Below, one piece after another: positions 33,890-44,852 of a DNA stretch of 64,000 nucleotides (position 1 is its first letter; the number at the start of each line of letters is the position of its first letter). Origin of the DNA: Odobenus rosmarus divergens (lineage: Eukaryota > Chordata > Mammalia > Carnivora > Odobenidae); contig NW_004450459.1 in the NCBI RefSeq assembly GCF_000321225.1, positions 3,802,353 to 3,866,352 of the forward strand, in the 5' to 3' direction. The notes beneath the pieces were generated by a model. It worked only from the letters and a program-made list of their open reading frames with translations. It made no database searches and was not told the DNA's origin. A program made the translations under genes and the position numbers.

Positions 33890-35270
33890 ATGGAGAAAAA
33901 GGAGTCTAGACACTGACCTTCCATCCTTCACAGACATGAACTCAAAATGGATCCTAGACCTAAATGTAAAATGTAAAACTATAAAACTCCTAGGAGATAC
34001 TATAGGAGAAAATCTATACAGCCTTGAGTGTGGCGATGACTTTTTTGGATACAACATCAAAGGCAGGATCCCTAAAAGAAGTAATTGATAAACCGGGCTT
34101 CATTAAAATAAAAAAAACTTCTCTGCAAGAGACAATGTCAAGAGAGCGAGAAGAGAGACTGGGAGAAAATATTTGCAAAAGACACATCTCATAAAGGACT
34201 GGTATCCACAGTATATAAAGAACTCTTGAAACTCAACAGTAAGAAAATAACCCAATTAAAAAATGAGCAAGGGACCTGAACAGACAACTCACTGAAGAAG
34301 ATCTATAGATGGCAAATATGCATACAAACAGATGTTCAACATCCTATGTCATTAGGGAATTAGAAATTAAAACAACAATGGGATACTACTATGTACCTAT
34401 TAGAATGGCCAAAATTCAAAACACTGACACCACCAAATGCTGACCAGAATGTGGAGAAAACAGGAACTCTCATCATTGCTGGTGGGAATGTGAAATGGTG
34501 CAGCCACTTTGGAAGACCGTTTGGCGGTTTCTTACAAAACTAAACATATTCTTACCATATGACCTAACAGTTGTGCTCCTTTGTATTTACCTTAATGAAC
34601 TAAAAACCTATGTCCACACCAAAGCCTGTACAGCAATGTTTATAGCAGCTTTATTCATAATGACCCAAATCTGGAAGCAACCATGTTGTTCTTTGGGAGG
34701 TGAATGGATAAATAAACTGTGGTAAACCCAGACAGTGGAATATTCTTCAGTGCTAAAAAGAAATGAGCTATCAAGCCCTGAAACGACATGGGGGAACCTT
34801 AAATTTATATTACCAGGTGAAAAAAAAAATCAAACTGAAATGGCTACATACTGTATGATTCCAACTATATGACATTCTGGAAAAGACAAAACTATGGAAA
34901 TGGTAAAAAGATCAGTGGTTTCCAAGGATTAGGGGGAGGGAGGGGCAAATAAGCAGAGTACTGAGGAGTTTTAGGACAGTGAAACTCTTCTGTGTGATAA
35001 TACAGTGGTGGATACATGTCCTTATGCATTTGTCAAAATCCATAGAATGTATAACACCAAGAGTGAACCCTAATGTAGATTATGGATTTGGAGTAGATAA
35101 TGCTGTGTAACTGTAGGTTCATTGATTTTAACAAACATTCCACTGTGGTGCTGGGTGTTGACAGAAGAAGGGGTCATGTGTATGTGTGGAAGCCAGGGAT
35201 ATAGGAGAACTTTCTGTACTTTCTGCTCAATTTTGCTATGGAAGTAAAACTACACTAAAAAATTAAGCAT
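33890..35270 (+). mobile_element. Old LINE-1 (L1MB/L1MC-like), ORF2 C-terminus and 3'UTR
   Basis: Sense L1 text: ACTCAAAATGGATCCTAGAC, ATATTTGCAAAAGACACATC, GAGCAAGGGACCTGAACAG, GGAACTCTCATCATTGCTGG, TAGCAGCTTTATTCATAATG, then the 3'UTR ending CTCAATTTTGCTATGGAAGT and AAAACTACACTAAAAAA. Several frameshifts and stops; only short frames remain (for example 34495-34725). Far older than the carnivore L1 copies in this window. Confidence 0.85.
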
Positions 35271-35302
35271 GTTTAAATGGCTGGGAACATTTAAAAGACA
35301 CT

Positions 35303-35514
35303 TTTTTTTTCTTTTTTACGATTTTATTTTTATTTTAGAGAGAGAGCATGCAAGCAGGGGGAGGGGCCTAGGGAGAGGGAAAGAGAGAATCTCAAACAAA
35401 CTCTGCCCTGAGTGTGGAGCCCAGTGAGGGGCTTGATCTCATGACCCTGAGATCATGACTTGAGCCAATAATCGATAGTCAGAGGCTTAACTGATGGAGC
35501 CACCCAGACACCCC
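35303..35514 (-). mobile_element. Old SINEC, antisense
   Basis: T-rich left end, GATTTTATTTTTATTTTAGA, CATGACCCTGAGATCATGAC, GAGCCACCCAGACACCCC. Diverged. No clear TSD. It lies immediately downstream of the old L1. Confidence 0.85.
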
Positions 35515-36747
35515 AATGCCACAGACCTTATAAGAAAGCTGCTCTGTGTATCCTCAGGTTAGTGGTAAATTGGGGGAGCAAAGAGCTTGGGATTGTGCCA
35601 GCCATCAAGCATGAAAGGGCTCACAAGAACCAGGGCATGGCAAAAGTACCTGTCAAGGAACCAGCTGCCAGGTGGATGGGATGGTTCAAGAATGAACTAG
35701 CTCATCTTTCCTCCAGAAAGATATTAGGGAAAGTAACTGTTGGTTGGAGATTGCACTTGAGGGGCTGGGATGATAGTTGGTAGGAAAGCAGACATCTGCT
35801 TCCATATCTGTGCAAAGAATCTATTTTGCATTTTGTAATGCTTCTTTTGGAGGTAGGTTGGAGAAAACATACTGAAGGAAACAAGTGTTAGGCACATAAT
35901 AGATACTGTATAAAGTTGTAAGTGAATAGAAAACGTATGAGGCAAACAACACAAACTGCATAAGGATAGAGTGTTAAATATAAACATTACCTGAATATAT
36001 TTTATTAATTTTCCATTTTTTTGGAAAGCCCTATAGCAATTTTATAAGGAGGGCATGAAAGTGAGCAGATTTTAAGCTAATGCTTACAAAATAAAGAATA
36101 TTAAAGGAAATAGATTTCTTGTTTGAATTCTAAACTGTGACATAAGGAAACCTCATAGCTCAGTCAACTAGAAGGGAGATAAAATAGTGTCCAGGCATTT
36201 CTTAATTGGAAATTTCTTTTTCTCAGCCCTAAAAGAAACTTTCCATCTGTCCTAGCATCTGCTTACTGTGGTTCAAGAATTTCTCCAATTTAACAAGTAG
36301 GTGTGACAATTGTGACATCTGGGAATTTTTTCTAAGGACACACAAAAAGAGTTTAGGTGGCTGGTAACTGGTTTCATAAGCTTTTCATAGATTTTTTTAT
36401 ATATACACAGAATTAAAATGACTGATCACATGGTACTTTTATAGTTCTTTTCTTTTCAAAAAGAAGCTTTGAACTGGTGTGCCACTAGAATTATACTTGT
36501 TGTTGTTCTTTATTGTTCACTCATTATTGCAAGAAGAGCAGAAAGAGGTTTGCCTGATGTCAGGCCTGTAGGATTTGGGAGATGTGACTTCTTGGTTGGT
36601 TTGTGGGGCTAATCCCCTTGTGGCTTTTGGAAAATTGCCTCATTTCTCTGACTCAATTTGTCTAGCGGTTAAAAAATGCAAATTTCAATAGCTGTCCATT
36701 CTGAAGATACTAGCATGTTGAAGAAGAAAATATACTAAAAATATAGT
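35515..36747. other. Unique DNA
   Basis: No gene or repeat family recognised. Confidence 0.5.
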
Positions 36748-37112
36748 TGCTATAGGCTGAATGTCTGTGTCCTGCTCATATTTCCATGTTGAAATCCCAA
36801 TGTCCAATGTGATGATATTAGCAGTTGGTGCCTTTGAACGGTTCTTAAGCCATGAAGGTGGAGCCCTCAGGCATGGGGTTAGTGCCTTATAAAAGTGGCT
36901 CCAGGGAACTCTCTAGCTCTTCCTCCATGTGAGGACATCATGAGAAGGCACAGGCTATGAACCAGGAAGCAGGCCTTCACCAGAGCGCAACTATGCTGAC
37001 TCCTTGATCTTGTACTTCCCAGCCTTAAGAGCTGTGAGAAATAATCTTTTGATCTAGAAGTTACTCAGTCTCTTGTATTTTGTTATAGCAGCCAGAATGG
37101 ACTAAGACAACA
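36748..37112 (+). mobile_element. ERVL-MaLR solo LTR (MLT1A/MST-like)
   Basis: Starts TGCTATAGGCTGAATG, then CATGTTGAAATCCCAATGTC, GGTGGAGCCCTCAGGCATGG, CTTATAAAAGTGGCTCC (TATA-like box), TCCATGTGAGGACATCATGA, CTGTGAGAAATAATC (poly-A signal region) and ends TATAGCAGCCAGAATGGACT AAGACA. The order and length (about 365 bp) are those of a MaLR LTR. No internal region is attached. Confidence 0.85.
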
Positions 37113-37320
37113 GTCTATGGATGCACGTGAAGACCATTACGATTGGACTTCCTCCATCTCTTATGCCTTTTTTGGAAACTCTGAATTCTGAAATTTTGTA
37201 GTTTCTTGCTCTCATTTGAGCAAAAAAAAAAAAAAAAAAACCACGATCGTAAAAAGTTTAGAGATTTTGAATATGGCTTTAATATATAAATATTTCTTTT
37301 ACCTCTTAAAAATCAATTTT
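37113..37320. other. Unassigned sequence
   Basis: Contains an 18-19-bp poly-A run at 37221-37240. No gene. Confidence 0.5.
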
Positions 37321-37512
37321 AGGGGTGCCCGGATGGCTCAGTTATGTAAGCATCTGCCTTTGGCGCAGGTTATGATTTCGGGGTGGAATAGAGCCCTGTG
37401 TCAGGCTCCCTGCTCAGCGGAGAGTCTGCTTCTCCCTCTCCCTCTGCCTCTCCCCCCCGCCCCCGCCTACTCATGCTCTCTCTTTCTCAAATAAATAAAT
37501 AAAATCTTAAAA
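37321..37512 (+). mobile_element. SINEC, sense, left arm of an inverted pair
   Basis: GGGGTGCCCGGATGGCTCAG head, CTGCTCAGCGGAGAGTCTGC, CT-rich segment, AAATAAATAAATAAAATC. No clear TSD. Faces the SINE at 37556-37746 across about 45 bp. Confidence 0.92.
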
Positions 37513-37555
37513 GTTTCTACTGTTCATGTTAATTTATTATTTTTGGTTTGTCTTT

Positions 37556-37746
37556 TTTTTTAAAGATTTTATTTACTTGACAGAGAGAGATACAGTGAAA
37601 GAGGGAACACAAGCAGGGGGAGTGGGAGAGGGAGAAGCAGGCTTCCCACAGAGCAGGGAGCCTGATGCGGGGCTCAATCCCAGGACCCTGGGACCATGAC
37701 CTGAGCCGAAGGCAGACACTTAATGACTGAGCCACCCAGGCGCCCC
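37556..37746 (-). mobile_element. SINEC, antisense, right arm of an inverted pair
   Basis: AAGATTTTATTTACTTGACA, GAACACAAGCAGGGGGAGTG, CAATCCCAGGACCCTGGGAC, GAGCCACCCAGGCGCCCC. Exact 14-bp TSD TTTTGGTTTGTCTT at 37541-37554 and 37747-37760. Young-looking. Confidence 0.95.
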
Positions 37747-37760
37747 TTTTGGTTTGTCTT

Positions 37761-38499
37761 TATAGCTCTACAGTGTCTCAGTATTTCATTGTGTTTTTCA
37801 ACAAGTGTCAGACTCCCAGTGAAGCAAGAAATTTTGTGCAATCATTATCTTTCTGTCTTTCACATTTGAAAATTGAAAAAGTAAGAGTGTGACTATAATT
37901 GGTATTCTGTCATGTGCTTAAAGCAAATGTTCCTTGGCCCTCTGACTGTAATGGATGTTCCAGTTCTACTTTGATTTGAAGTGATTTTCTGTAGTCTCAC
38001 AGTACAGGTCATCCCAATGTGGCCATCAGGGGTGACTCCAGGGTGACCTGAGACTTTTGTGTTCATGACCAGCCAACTCATCTTCAGATCATGACCAGAA
38101 CTCATGAGGCTTTCAGTTACTCAGAGTCATTTTGTGTAAAAGGGGCCTTTTCTGTCCACACTTTCTTCTTTTGATTTGATTGGAATTCTATGAGCTATAG
38201 GAATGAGGTGATATGTGGGAAAGGCTGAGAAATGGAGGAATTCTGATGCAAATCTGTCTAATGTAATATAAGGTGAATAATAGTTGGGAGTTAATATTTC
38301 CTTACTAGGCCAAAGTACAAGTTTTCTTTCATATATTCCCCCAAAAGCAAAGAATATGAGACTTTTAGCTCTTAAGTGGTCCTTCATCTTTTGTTGACTT
38401 GTTAGAATCTTTATTTGCTATTCTATTTTCTTTATCTCTACCTATAATGTTAAGGATATTAACGGTCAGAAAAGGAGAAAGAAAAAAAAACCACATATA
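37761..38499. other. Unique DNA
   Basis: No gene or repeat family recognised. Confidence 0.5.
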
Positions 38500-38860
38500 T
38501 TACCACAAAATATAGGAAGAGATGCTCAACCTAGGTTTAATTAGCAAGACCACAGTGAACTACACACAATAGACTGGAAAAAATTAAGCAGCCTTATAAT
38601 ATCAAGTGTTGGTGAGGACATGGATCGACTGGATTTCTCATTCATTGCTGGTAGGAATACAAATAGAAAATATTTTCTTGTAATAATTATTTCTGGCCTT
38701 ACCTTGTGAATTAGAGCATTGCATACCATTTGACTCAGCAATTCTACTCCCTTATGCATATACAGTCATGTGCTCAACATGAGCATATGTTTATAATAGC
38801 CATACACTGGAAACAATCCAACTGTGGCCCCCAAATGAATCAATGATAATGTTGTGAGCC
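38500..38860 (+). mobile_element. Ancient LINE-1 ORF2 C-terminal fragment
   Basis: TATCAAGTGTTGGTGAGGAC, CATTCATTGCTGGTAGGAAT, TGACTCAGCAATTCTACTCC and TTATAATAGCCATACACTGG follow L1 ORF2 C-terminal text in order, with an internal divergent stretch. No coding capacity. Confidence 0.65.
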
Positions 38861-39430
38861 AAGGATAATGATTCTACACAATTGATTGCGTCCAAAATAA
38901 AAGACTAAATAAAACCAGAAGGACTATGAGCATCTAAAAAAGCACCTAAAACATAGAATGTGTGTAATTACTTGCTGAATAGATGAATGATAAAAGTCGT
39001 TGATTTGGGGGTACTATGTGACTCTAGGTATTGATGAATGTTTAAGAAGACTTTACTGACTAATTTCTCTCTGATGAGAAAACAAATATTTATTAAGAGC
39101 TTCTTTACCAAGTATTTTCTCAACACTTAATGATTCTGTATTACATTAGTTTGTATTTTGCTGTGTAAATGGTACTAGAATATTGTCATCCTGCCCATTT
39201 TGTAACTAGAACCAGATTATAAACTTCTGGAGGGAAAGGACCACATTTTTCAGTTTCCTTTCTCTTTTCTTGCAAAACTAGATGGAGTGTGCCATTGGTA
39301 ACTGCTTAGGACTTAACGGTGAAACAAAAATCCGCTCAAATTTTCCTCCTTTCCAAAAAAATCTGTTTTGAAAAAGGGCAAATCGTGGTCAAAAGTAGGA
39401 TCTTTCAACCAGGGTAAGTGCTCTGGGACT
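38861..39430. other. Mostly unique DNA with weak L2/MIR-like tail fragments
   Basis: 38930-38990 (CACCTAAAACATAGAATGTG ... TTGCTGAATAGATGAATGA) and 39195-39290 (ATTATAAACTTCTGGAGGGA) resemble L2 3' text. No gene. Confidence 0.35.
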
Positions 39431-39440
39431 TCAAGCGGAT

Positions 39441-39624
39441 TCATTCATTCACCCATTCATAGTGCACACGTAAGCGGGGATGGGGAGGGCAGAGAAAGAG
39501 GGAGAGAGAGACTCTTAAGCAGAGCATGGAGCCTGAGGCGGGGCTCAATCTCATGACCCTGTGATTGTTACCTGAGCCGAAATCAAGAGTCAAATGCCTA
39601 ACTGACTAAGCTGCCAGACGCCCC
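39441..39624 (-). mobile_element. Old SINEC, antisense
   Basis: GACTCTTAAGCAGAGCATGG, GGCTCAATCTCATGACCCTG and ACTAAGCTGCCAGACGCCCC are diverged antisense CAN SINE text. Flanked by TCAAGCGGAT (39431-39440) and TCAAGTGGAT (39625-39634). Confidence 0.85.
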
Positions 39625-39634
39625 TCAAGTGGAT

Positions 39635-40229
39635 ACTTTTAAAGAAAAGTTAAACATAAGGAAAAAAGAAAAGCTTAACATATATGGTGAAGTTGTGGCA
39701 ATTATCTCTGTGTGTAGGAATATGTTTGTAACAAATACAAAGAAAATCTTATGTGGTAATTCTGAGATATAATGAAATTCTTAGCAAAGAAGGCATAAAC
39801 GATAGAAAAACATTGTATATTTGATATTCATCCAATTAAAAACATGCTAAACAGTGTGCTATGCTCATTATCCTGCAAAGAAAAATGGAATCCAGGAAAC
39901 TGTTGATATTTCAGTTCTAAGAGGTTATTTTTGTTGTTGTTGTTTAATCAAGTACTAATCAGGAGAGATGTACTTTATAACAGAGCCAATTTATCTGATT
40001 TCAAAACTATGCAGGCAGTTAGCCTTAGATGATTATTCTTAGAAGTATGTTAGCCCATTTCCAATTAAACTGTACTTCCTGTTGTTACAGTGGTTACAAG
40101 AGGCACAAATTGAAAGAGAAAAGGAAAATATGCTTCCCCACCCTTTTCCTTCTACCCAGTTCATCACCAATTTAAACCCTCTGATATGCTAATTGGTTCA
40201 TAGGTATCAGAGGAGAATCTTCTGAGAGA
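39635..40229. other. Unique DNA
   Basis: No gene or repeat family recognised. Confidence 0.5.
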
Positions 40230-40580
40230 AAGCAACAGAAATCCCAAACCAAAATAACTCATCCAAAAAGGGAGTTTATTGTTTCATTAACTGAGAACTC
40301 TATATCTGCTATGACCAGGATTTATTGCTAGTTATGTTTCCTCTGGGTTGGCTCCATTTTAAAACAGGCTTTATAGTGGTGGTTCTGTGTCTCGTCTAAC
40401 AGGAAAGAGAACTTCTCTCCTTCAAGAGTAGAGCAAAAACTTGGTTCTTGTAGTCTCATTTTGAGCCATGGACCCATCCCTTAATTATTGTGTCCAGGGA
40501 AAGAGAATTAGTTTAGACTTATGATACATGCCTACCTCTGTAGACATACGAGTTGGGGGTCAGTTGATGGCAAATACGTA
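40230..40580. repeat. Possible ancient interspersed repeat, family uncertain
   Basis: GCAACAGAAATCCCAAACCA, AAAAAGGGAGTTTATTGTTT and GAGCCATGGACCCATCCCTT resemble an old mammalian repeat reading 'AACAGAAACCCAACTCAAAC ... AAAAGGGAATTTATTGGCTC ... CACGTGCCCATCCCTGAACC'. The stretch at 42680-42965 may be related. I cannot name the family with confidence. Confidence 0.4.
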
Positions 40581-42679
40581 TGCTACATCTAAAACAGCCT
40601 GATATTTGGACAAAATTTAGTGTACTCTTACCAAAGGTAACTATGCTAAATGTTGCAATTATCTATTACATTATACCCTTCAAGTCAGTCCCACATTTTC
40701 TTATATCTTTAATAACTATGGGCTATATATTTTCTTGGACATAGAGGTATGAGAGATACCCAGCAAGATAGAACAGTTTTTGTTTCTGGGTTGGTGAAAG
40801 AAGGTGCAAGCAACTTTTTTGCTAGGTGACTTAACAAAGGGTCTATTTGGAGCTGTTTTTCTTAATTCTGAGAAGAGTTTCTGGAAGGTCTCTTCTTACT
40901 CAAATGGAAGAAGTAGGAACCCATTGATTCACAAGTGTGTATCAGGATACTTTGTGGCTTGATGAAGTTTTCTCCAGAGAACCTTTGCAGTGCAAGCTTG
41001 GGGAAAGCTGAAGTAAATTTGCATTGTCAAAGGCTTCTCAGGAGGAAATAGAATCTCCCCATTCCAGTGGAGACCACCTATCAGAACATGAGGTAGATTG
41101 AAATGATTTCAAGTAAGTTCCCCTGTGTCTCCAAAGGAGCATTCACCCTGAGGGGAGACAGATGTTTGACTAGTGAATTGTAGGAAATCATGAGGGAAGA
41201 TTCATTCCATAACAGTCTGTGGCTGGAAGATCTCTCTGTCACAACAGGTGCACTGTGAAAACAATGGCCCTTGACTGAAAGGGTAAAAGGAGACCTGGAA
41301 CTTCAGAAGCCTGTGTGTGGTGGACCTCTGCAGAGTGTGTGGCGTCACTGGTGAGGGTAGAAAGGCTCAAATGATGCACTAGACTGGATCGGTTAAGTGC
41401 AATCAGTTTGTATGACAGTGACAACAGAAATGACAATTGATTGTTGGGGCTGGCATGAAACTGGTCAGACAGCTTGAGTGCCTGCCTTCTCTCCTCCTCC
41501 TTTAGTATTTCTCTTTCCCTCCCTCCTTCCCTGTCTGCCTCCTTGCCTCCTTCCCTCCTTCCCTTCCTTTGTTAATTCTCCTGCTAACAACAGGTAGCTC
41601 AGAAACAGGGATTGACCCCTTTGGGTTACACAAGCATCCACAGTTCTTGACAGACAACTCGGTTAAAGGGAGAGGTTTCAAGAGGTAGCCATTGGATTTC
41701 CTTTTAAAATGGTCCTGTGGGGGATTGAATGATTAATTTGAATATTAAAAAGATTTATGATCTTAATTATACCTCAAGCTGGTAATGCAGGCCACATTGA
41801 TTTTACCAGATTAATTAAAACACACACACACACACACACACACAAACAAAACCCACGACTTAAGAGAGTTATTCCTAAGAATTCTGCTACTCCTTCTTCT
41901 GTTTTCTAGCTTCCAAACCTGATCAGGCTTAAAATTATCTTTAAATGATTCCCACACCTTCAAATGTAGACGTGTTAGTAACATATCTAAAGAAAGAGTA
42001 AAACAAGTGGAAGAGGGGAGGGGTTGTTGGTCGGCGGAGAAAAACGAGGGCCGGAGAGTGGAGAGTCAAGGTTGGCGCTTCTTGTTCCTGCAGAGGGGCT
42101 GCAGGCTCATGGACCTGTCAGACATCTTGGCAGGGGCGTCTCCACTCTCAGTCACGTTTCCTTAGCCAGATGCCATTGAACAACCAAATCAAATAATTAG
42201 TTTCCTTCATTTTCAAATTCTATGTTCATAAGGCAAACGTGTATGTTAGCCTCTCCACAGGGAAATCATTTACTGAATAAAGTATATATTCAACTGGACT
42301 CTTTAGTGGCGGAGGATGGCAACCTTAAACTGAGCTTTGAAAACACCTATTTCAAAATTAATAGAATAAATACATTGGAAAATGTAAAAATAAATGAAGA
42401 CAATATCATTCTCATTTAAACTTCAATGGATGATTGAAGGATGTCAACTTCCTCACAAAGACCATCAAGACAGCAAGAAGTTTGTGTTGCACTTTTAGTC
42501 TTCATTTTTTTGAGAGACTTGTCATGTGAGATGAACATGAGACTCATGCTTTCTGCCCTGCTCTGGTCCGAGGGCTCCAGGAAGTCTTCCTTGGGGAAAT
42601 AGCATGTGACCTGGGATATGGGATCTAAGGGAGGAGGAGCATTAATGGTAGAGAAGACAGTGGGGAATATTTCTAAATT
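40581..42679. other. Mostly unique DNA with simple repeats
   Basis: Contains a pyrimidine-rich (TTCC/CCTC) tract at 41500-41572, an (AC)n run at 41819-41843 and a GC-richer block at 42005-42150. No gene recognised; short frames at 42222-42419 and 42606-42797 show no domain. Confidence 0.45.
41819..41843. repeat. (AC)n microsatellite
   Basis: Uninterrupted AC run of about 12 units. Confidence 0.95.
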
Positions 42680-42965
42680 GTATCAGTCAGGGTTCTTGGT
42701 TACAAACAATAGAAGCCAACTCACTACCAGATTAAAAAACAAATCACTGAGAAAATATTGGGCATGTCACAGAATCAATTGGGAGATTGGGCAATAGGAC
42801 TAGAGAATGAGAATCCAAAAAAGTTAACACCCCAGGGCAATTTTTGCTTCAGATGCTATAACTGGTTCTGTCCCCACTTGATATTTATACTGAGCTGTAA
42901 GTAAGCTTACTGCTACTGTGTTCTTGTTTCATTTCTACAGGTTTCAAAATCTTGGTGGGAGCATC
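42680..42965. repeat. Possible ancient interspersed repeat, family uncertain
   Basis: TTGTATCAGTCAGGGTTCTT, ACAAACAATAGAAGCCAACT and GGTGGGAGCATCTGATTGGC resemble the same old repeat type as 40230-40580. Diverged. Confidence 0.35.
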
Positions 42966-42969
42966 TGAT

Positions 42970-43515
42970 TGGCCAAGTATGGTAGCCATTTTCTAAGATG
43001 GGCTCCTATTGATGATTACTACTTGGTATTCAGCCTTTTGTGTAGTGCTCCTCTGCCCTGCATCCCAATATTGTATTAGGGTTGATCTCTGTGACCAGTA
43101 GAATATAGGAGAAGTAATGGTATGTAACTTCTGAGGCCAGATCATAAAAGATAATATCATTTCTGCCTTGCTCTCTCTTGGACCACTTACATCAGAGGAA
43201 GCCAGCTATGTTGTGAGGGCACTTACACAGCCTTTTGGAAAAGTACACTTGGTGAGGAACTAAGGCCTCCTGCCCAAAACAGCACCAACAAGTCAGCCAT
43301 GTGTGTGAACCATCTTGGAAGTGGATCCTTCAGTCATAGTTAAGATTCAGTTGATGCCTTGATTATAGCTTCATGAGAGATTAAGCTGGAATGGCCCAGC
43401 TAAGCTACTCCTGAATTCCTGCCCCACAGAGACTGTGTGAAATGATAAATGTTTATTTCATTTTAAATTGCTAAATTTTAGGGTAATTTGTTATGCAGAA
43501 GTAGGTCATTAATAT
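42970..43515 (+). mobile_element. Ancient ERVL-MaLR LTR (MLT1-like)
   Basis: GTGACCAGTAGAATATAGGA, GTATGTAACTTCTGAGGCCA, GATCATAAAAGATAATATC, TTGCTCTCTCTTGGACCACT, TCCTGAATTCCTGCCCCACA and GGTAATTTGTTATGCAGAAG follow an old MLT1 LTR in order. About 540 bp, strongly diverged, no internal genes. Confidence 0.6.
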
Positions 43516-43639
43516 ACATGCCTGAGTCTTATCTGGAAGAGAGAGAAGGCATCTCATTTTAGAGATGAGGAAATTAACTCAGATTTAAAAAGTCTAAATT
43601 TGTTTCAAAAATCACTTAATAAATATTTGCATGGCCCTC

Positions 43640-44270
43640 CTCTATACCAGCCGCTGTTCTAAATGCTGTCCAGATATTAACTCCTGTCCTTCTCCAGCAG
43701 CCCTGTGAAGTAGGCCTCTTAATACCTATTATAAACCGAGTTGTGTCTCCCCAAAACCAATTATGCTGCAGCCCTTGCCTCCAGTGTGACTATATTTGGA
43801 GATGGGGCCCCTGAAGAAGTAATTAAGGTTAAATGAGGTCATACGCATGGGGGCCCTAATACACTCTGGTTGATGTCCTTAGAAGAAGAGGAAGAGCCAC
43901 CAGGGATGTATAAGCACAGAAGAGAAAAAGCCATCTGCCAGTCAAGGAGGGTAGGCCTCACGTGGAACCAAACCTGCTGACACTTGCATGTTAGCCTTCC
44001 AACCTACAGAATGTGAGAAAATAGCTTTCTGTTGTGTAAGCTACCCAGTCTGTGGTGTCTGTTGTGGCACTCCTAGCTGGTACTAGTCAACACCATAGGT
44101 TGGCATGACTCGGACAATTCTGATTGCTGCTTTGACCCTGCTGTCCGTTATGCCAGTCACCCCCACCTTACCTTTACTGGTTGAGGTTGTAGATGAAAAA
44201 ACTGAAGCACAGGGAAGTGACTAGTCCACAGTCACATAGTTGGTAATAGTAAATTGGGATTTGAGCTCAC
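43640..44270 (-). mobile_element. MIR SINE, antisense, split by an MLT1 LTR
   Basis: Left part 43640-43733 (CTATACCAGCCGCTGTTCTA, CAGCCCTGTGAAGTAGGCC) and right part about 44170-44265 (GATGAAAAAACTGAAGCACA, GACTAGTCCACAGTCACATA) are successive parts of one antisense MIR. The LTR at 43735-44098 separates them. Confidence 0.65.
43735..44098 (+). mobile_element. ERVL-MaLR solo LTR (MLT1C/D-like)
   Basis: GTTGTGTCTCCCCAAAACCA, GTGTGACTATATTTGGAGAT, GGGGCCCCTGAAGAAGTAAT, GATGTCCTTAGAAGAAGAGG, AAGGAGGGTAGGCCTCACG, TGTGAGAAAATAGCTTTCTG and GCTACCCAGTCTGTGGTGTC follow an MLT1 LTR in order. Length about 360 bp. No internal region attached. Confidence 0.8.
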
Positions 44271-44320
44271 AAAATGAATCCACTGTACTGCACGTTAATA
44301 AATCCAGGCAAGAAGATTTT

Positions 44321-44521
44321 TTTTTTATAAATGTTTTATTTTATTTTTTTAAATGTTTTATTTATTTATTCATGAGAGTCAGAGAGAGAGAGAGAGAGGC
44401 AGAGGGAGAAGCAGGCTTCCCACTGAGCAGGGAGCCTGATGTGGGACTCGATCCCAGGACCCTGGGATCATGACCTGAGCCGAAGGCAGACGCTCAACCA
44501 TCTGAGCCACCCAGGCGCCCC
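44321..44521 (-). mobile_element. SINEC, antisense
   Basis: Long T-rich left end with a partly duplicated AAATGTTTTATTT motif, then GAAGCAGGCTTCCCACTGAG, CGATCCCAGGACCCTGGGAT and GAGCCACCCAGGCGCCCC. TSD AGGCAAGAAGATTTT (44306-44320) versus AGGCAAGAAAATTTT (44522-44536), one mismatch. Confidence 0.95.
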
Positions 44522-44580
44522 AGGCAAGAAAATTTTAACAGATACACTTTTCCCTGTGAATTTTGTGTCCTGTACACATT

Positions 44581-44770
44581 TTTTTTTTTTAAGATTTTAT
44601 TTATTTGACAGAGAGACAGCCAGAGAGGGAACACAAGCAGGGGGAGTGGGAGAGGGAGAAGCAGGCTTCCCGCGGAGCAGGGAGCCGGATGCGGGGCTCG
44701 ATCCCAGGACCCCGGGATCATGACCTGAGCCGAAGGCAGACACTTAACGACTGAGCCACCCAGGTGCCCC
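44581..44770 (-). mobile_element. SINEC, antisense
   Basis: AAGATTTTATTTATTTGACA, GAACACAAGCAGGGGGAGTG, GGAGCCGGATGCGGGGCTCG, GAGCCACCCAGGTGCCCC. TSD TCCTGTACACATT (44568-44580) versus TCCTGTACATATT (44771-44783). Very close in sequence to the copies at 37556 and 54854. Confidence 0.95.
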
Positions 44771-44852
44771 TCCTGTACATATTTTTTTAATTGAAATTAT
44801 TGATAGAGATTCTAAATAAGTTTAATAAGTTTTAAAAATTATTTTGGTCTTG

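Noticed and set aside
41500..41572. CT-rich direct repeats resembling a CRISPR-like array
   Set aside because: Short imperfect TTCC/CCTC low-complexity sequence without regular repeat-spacer spacing, in mammalian DNA.
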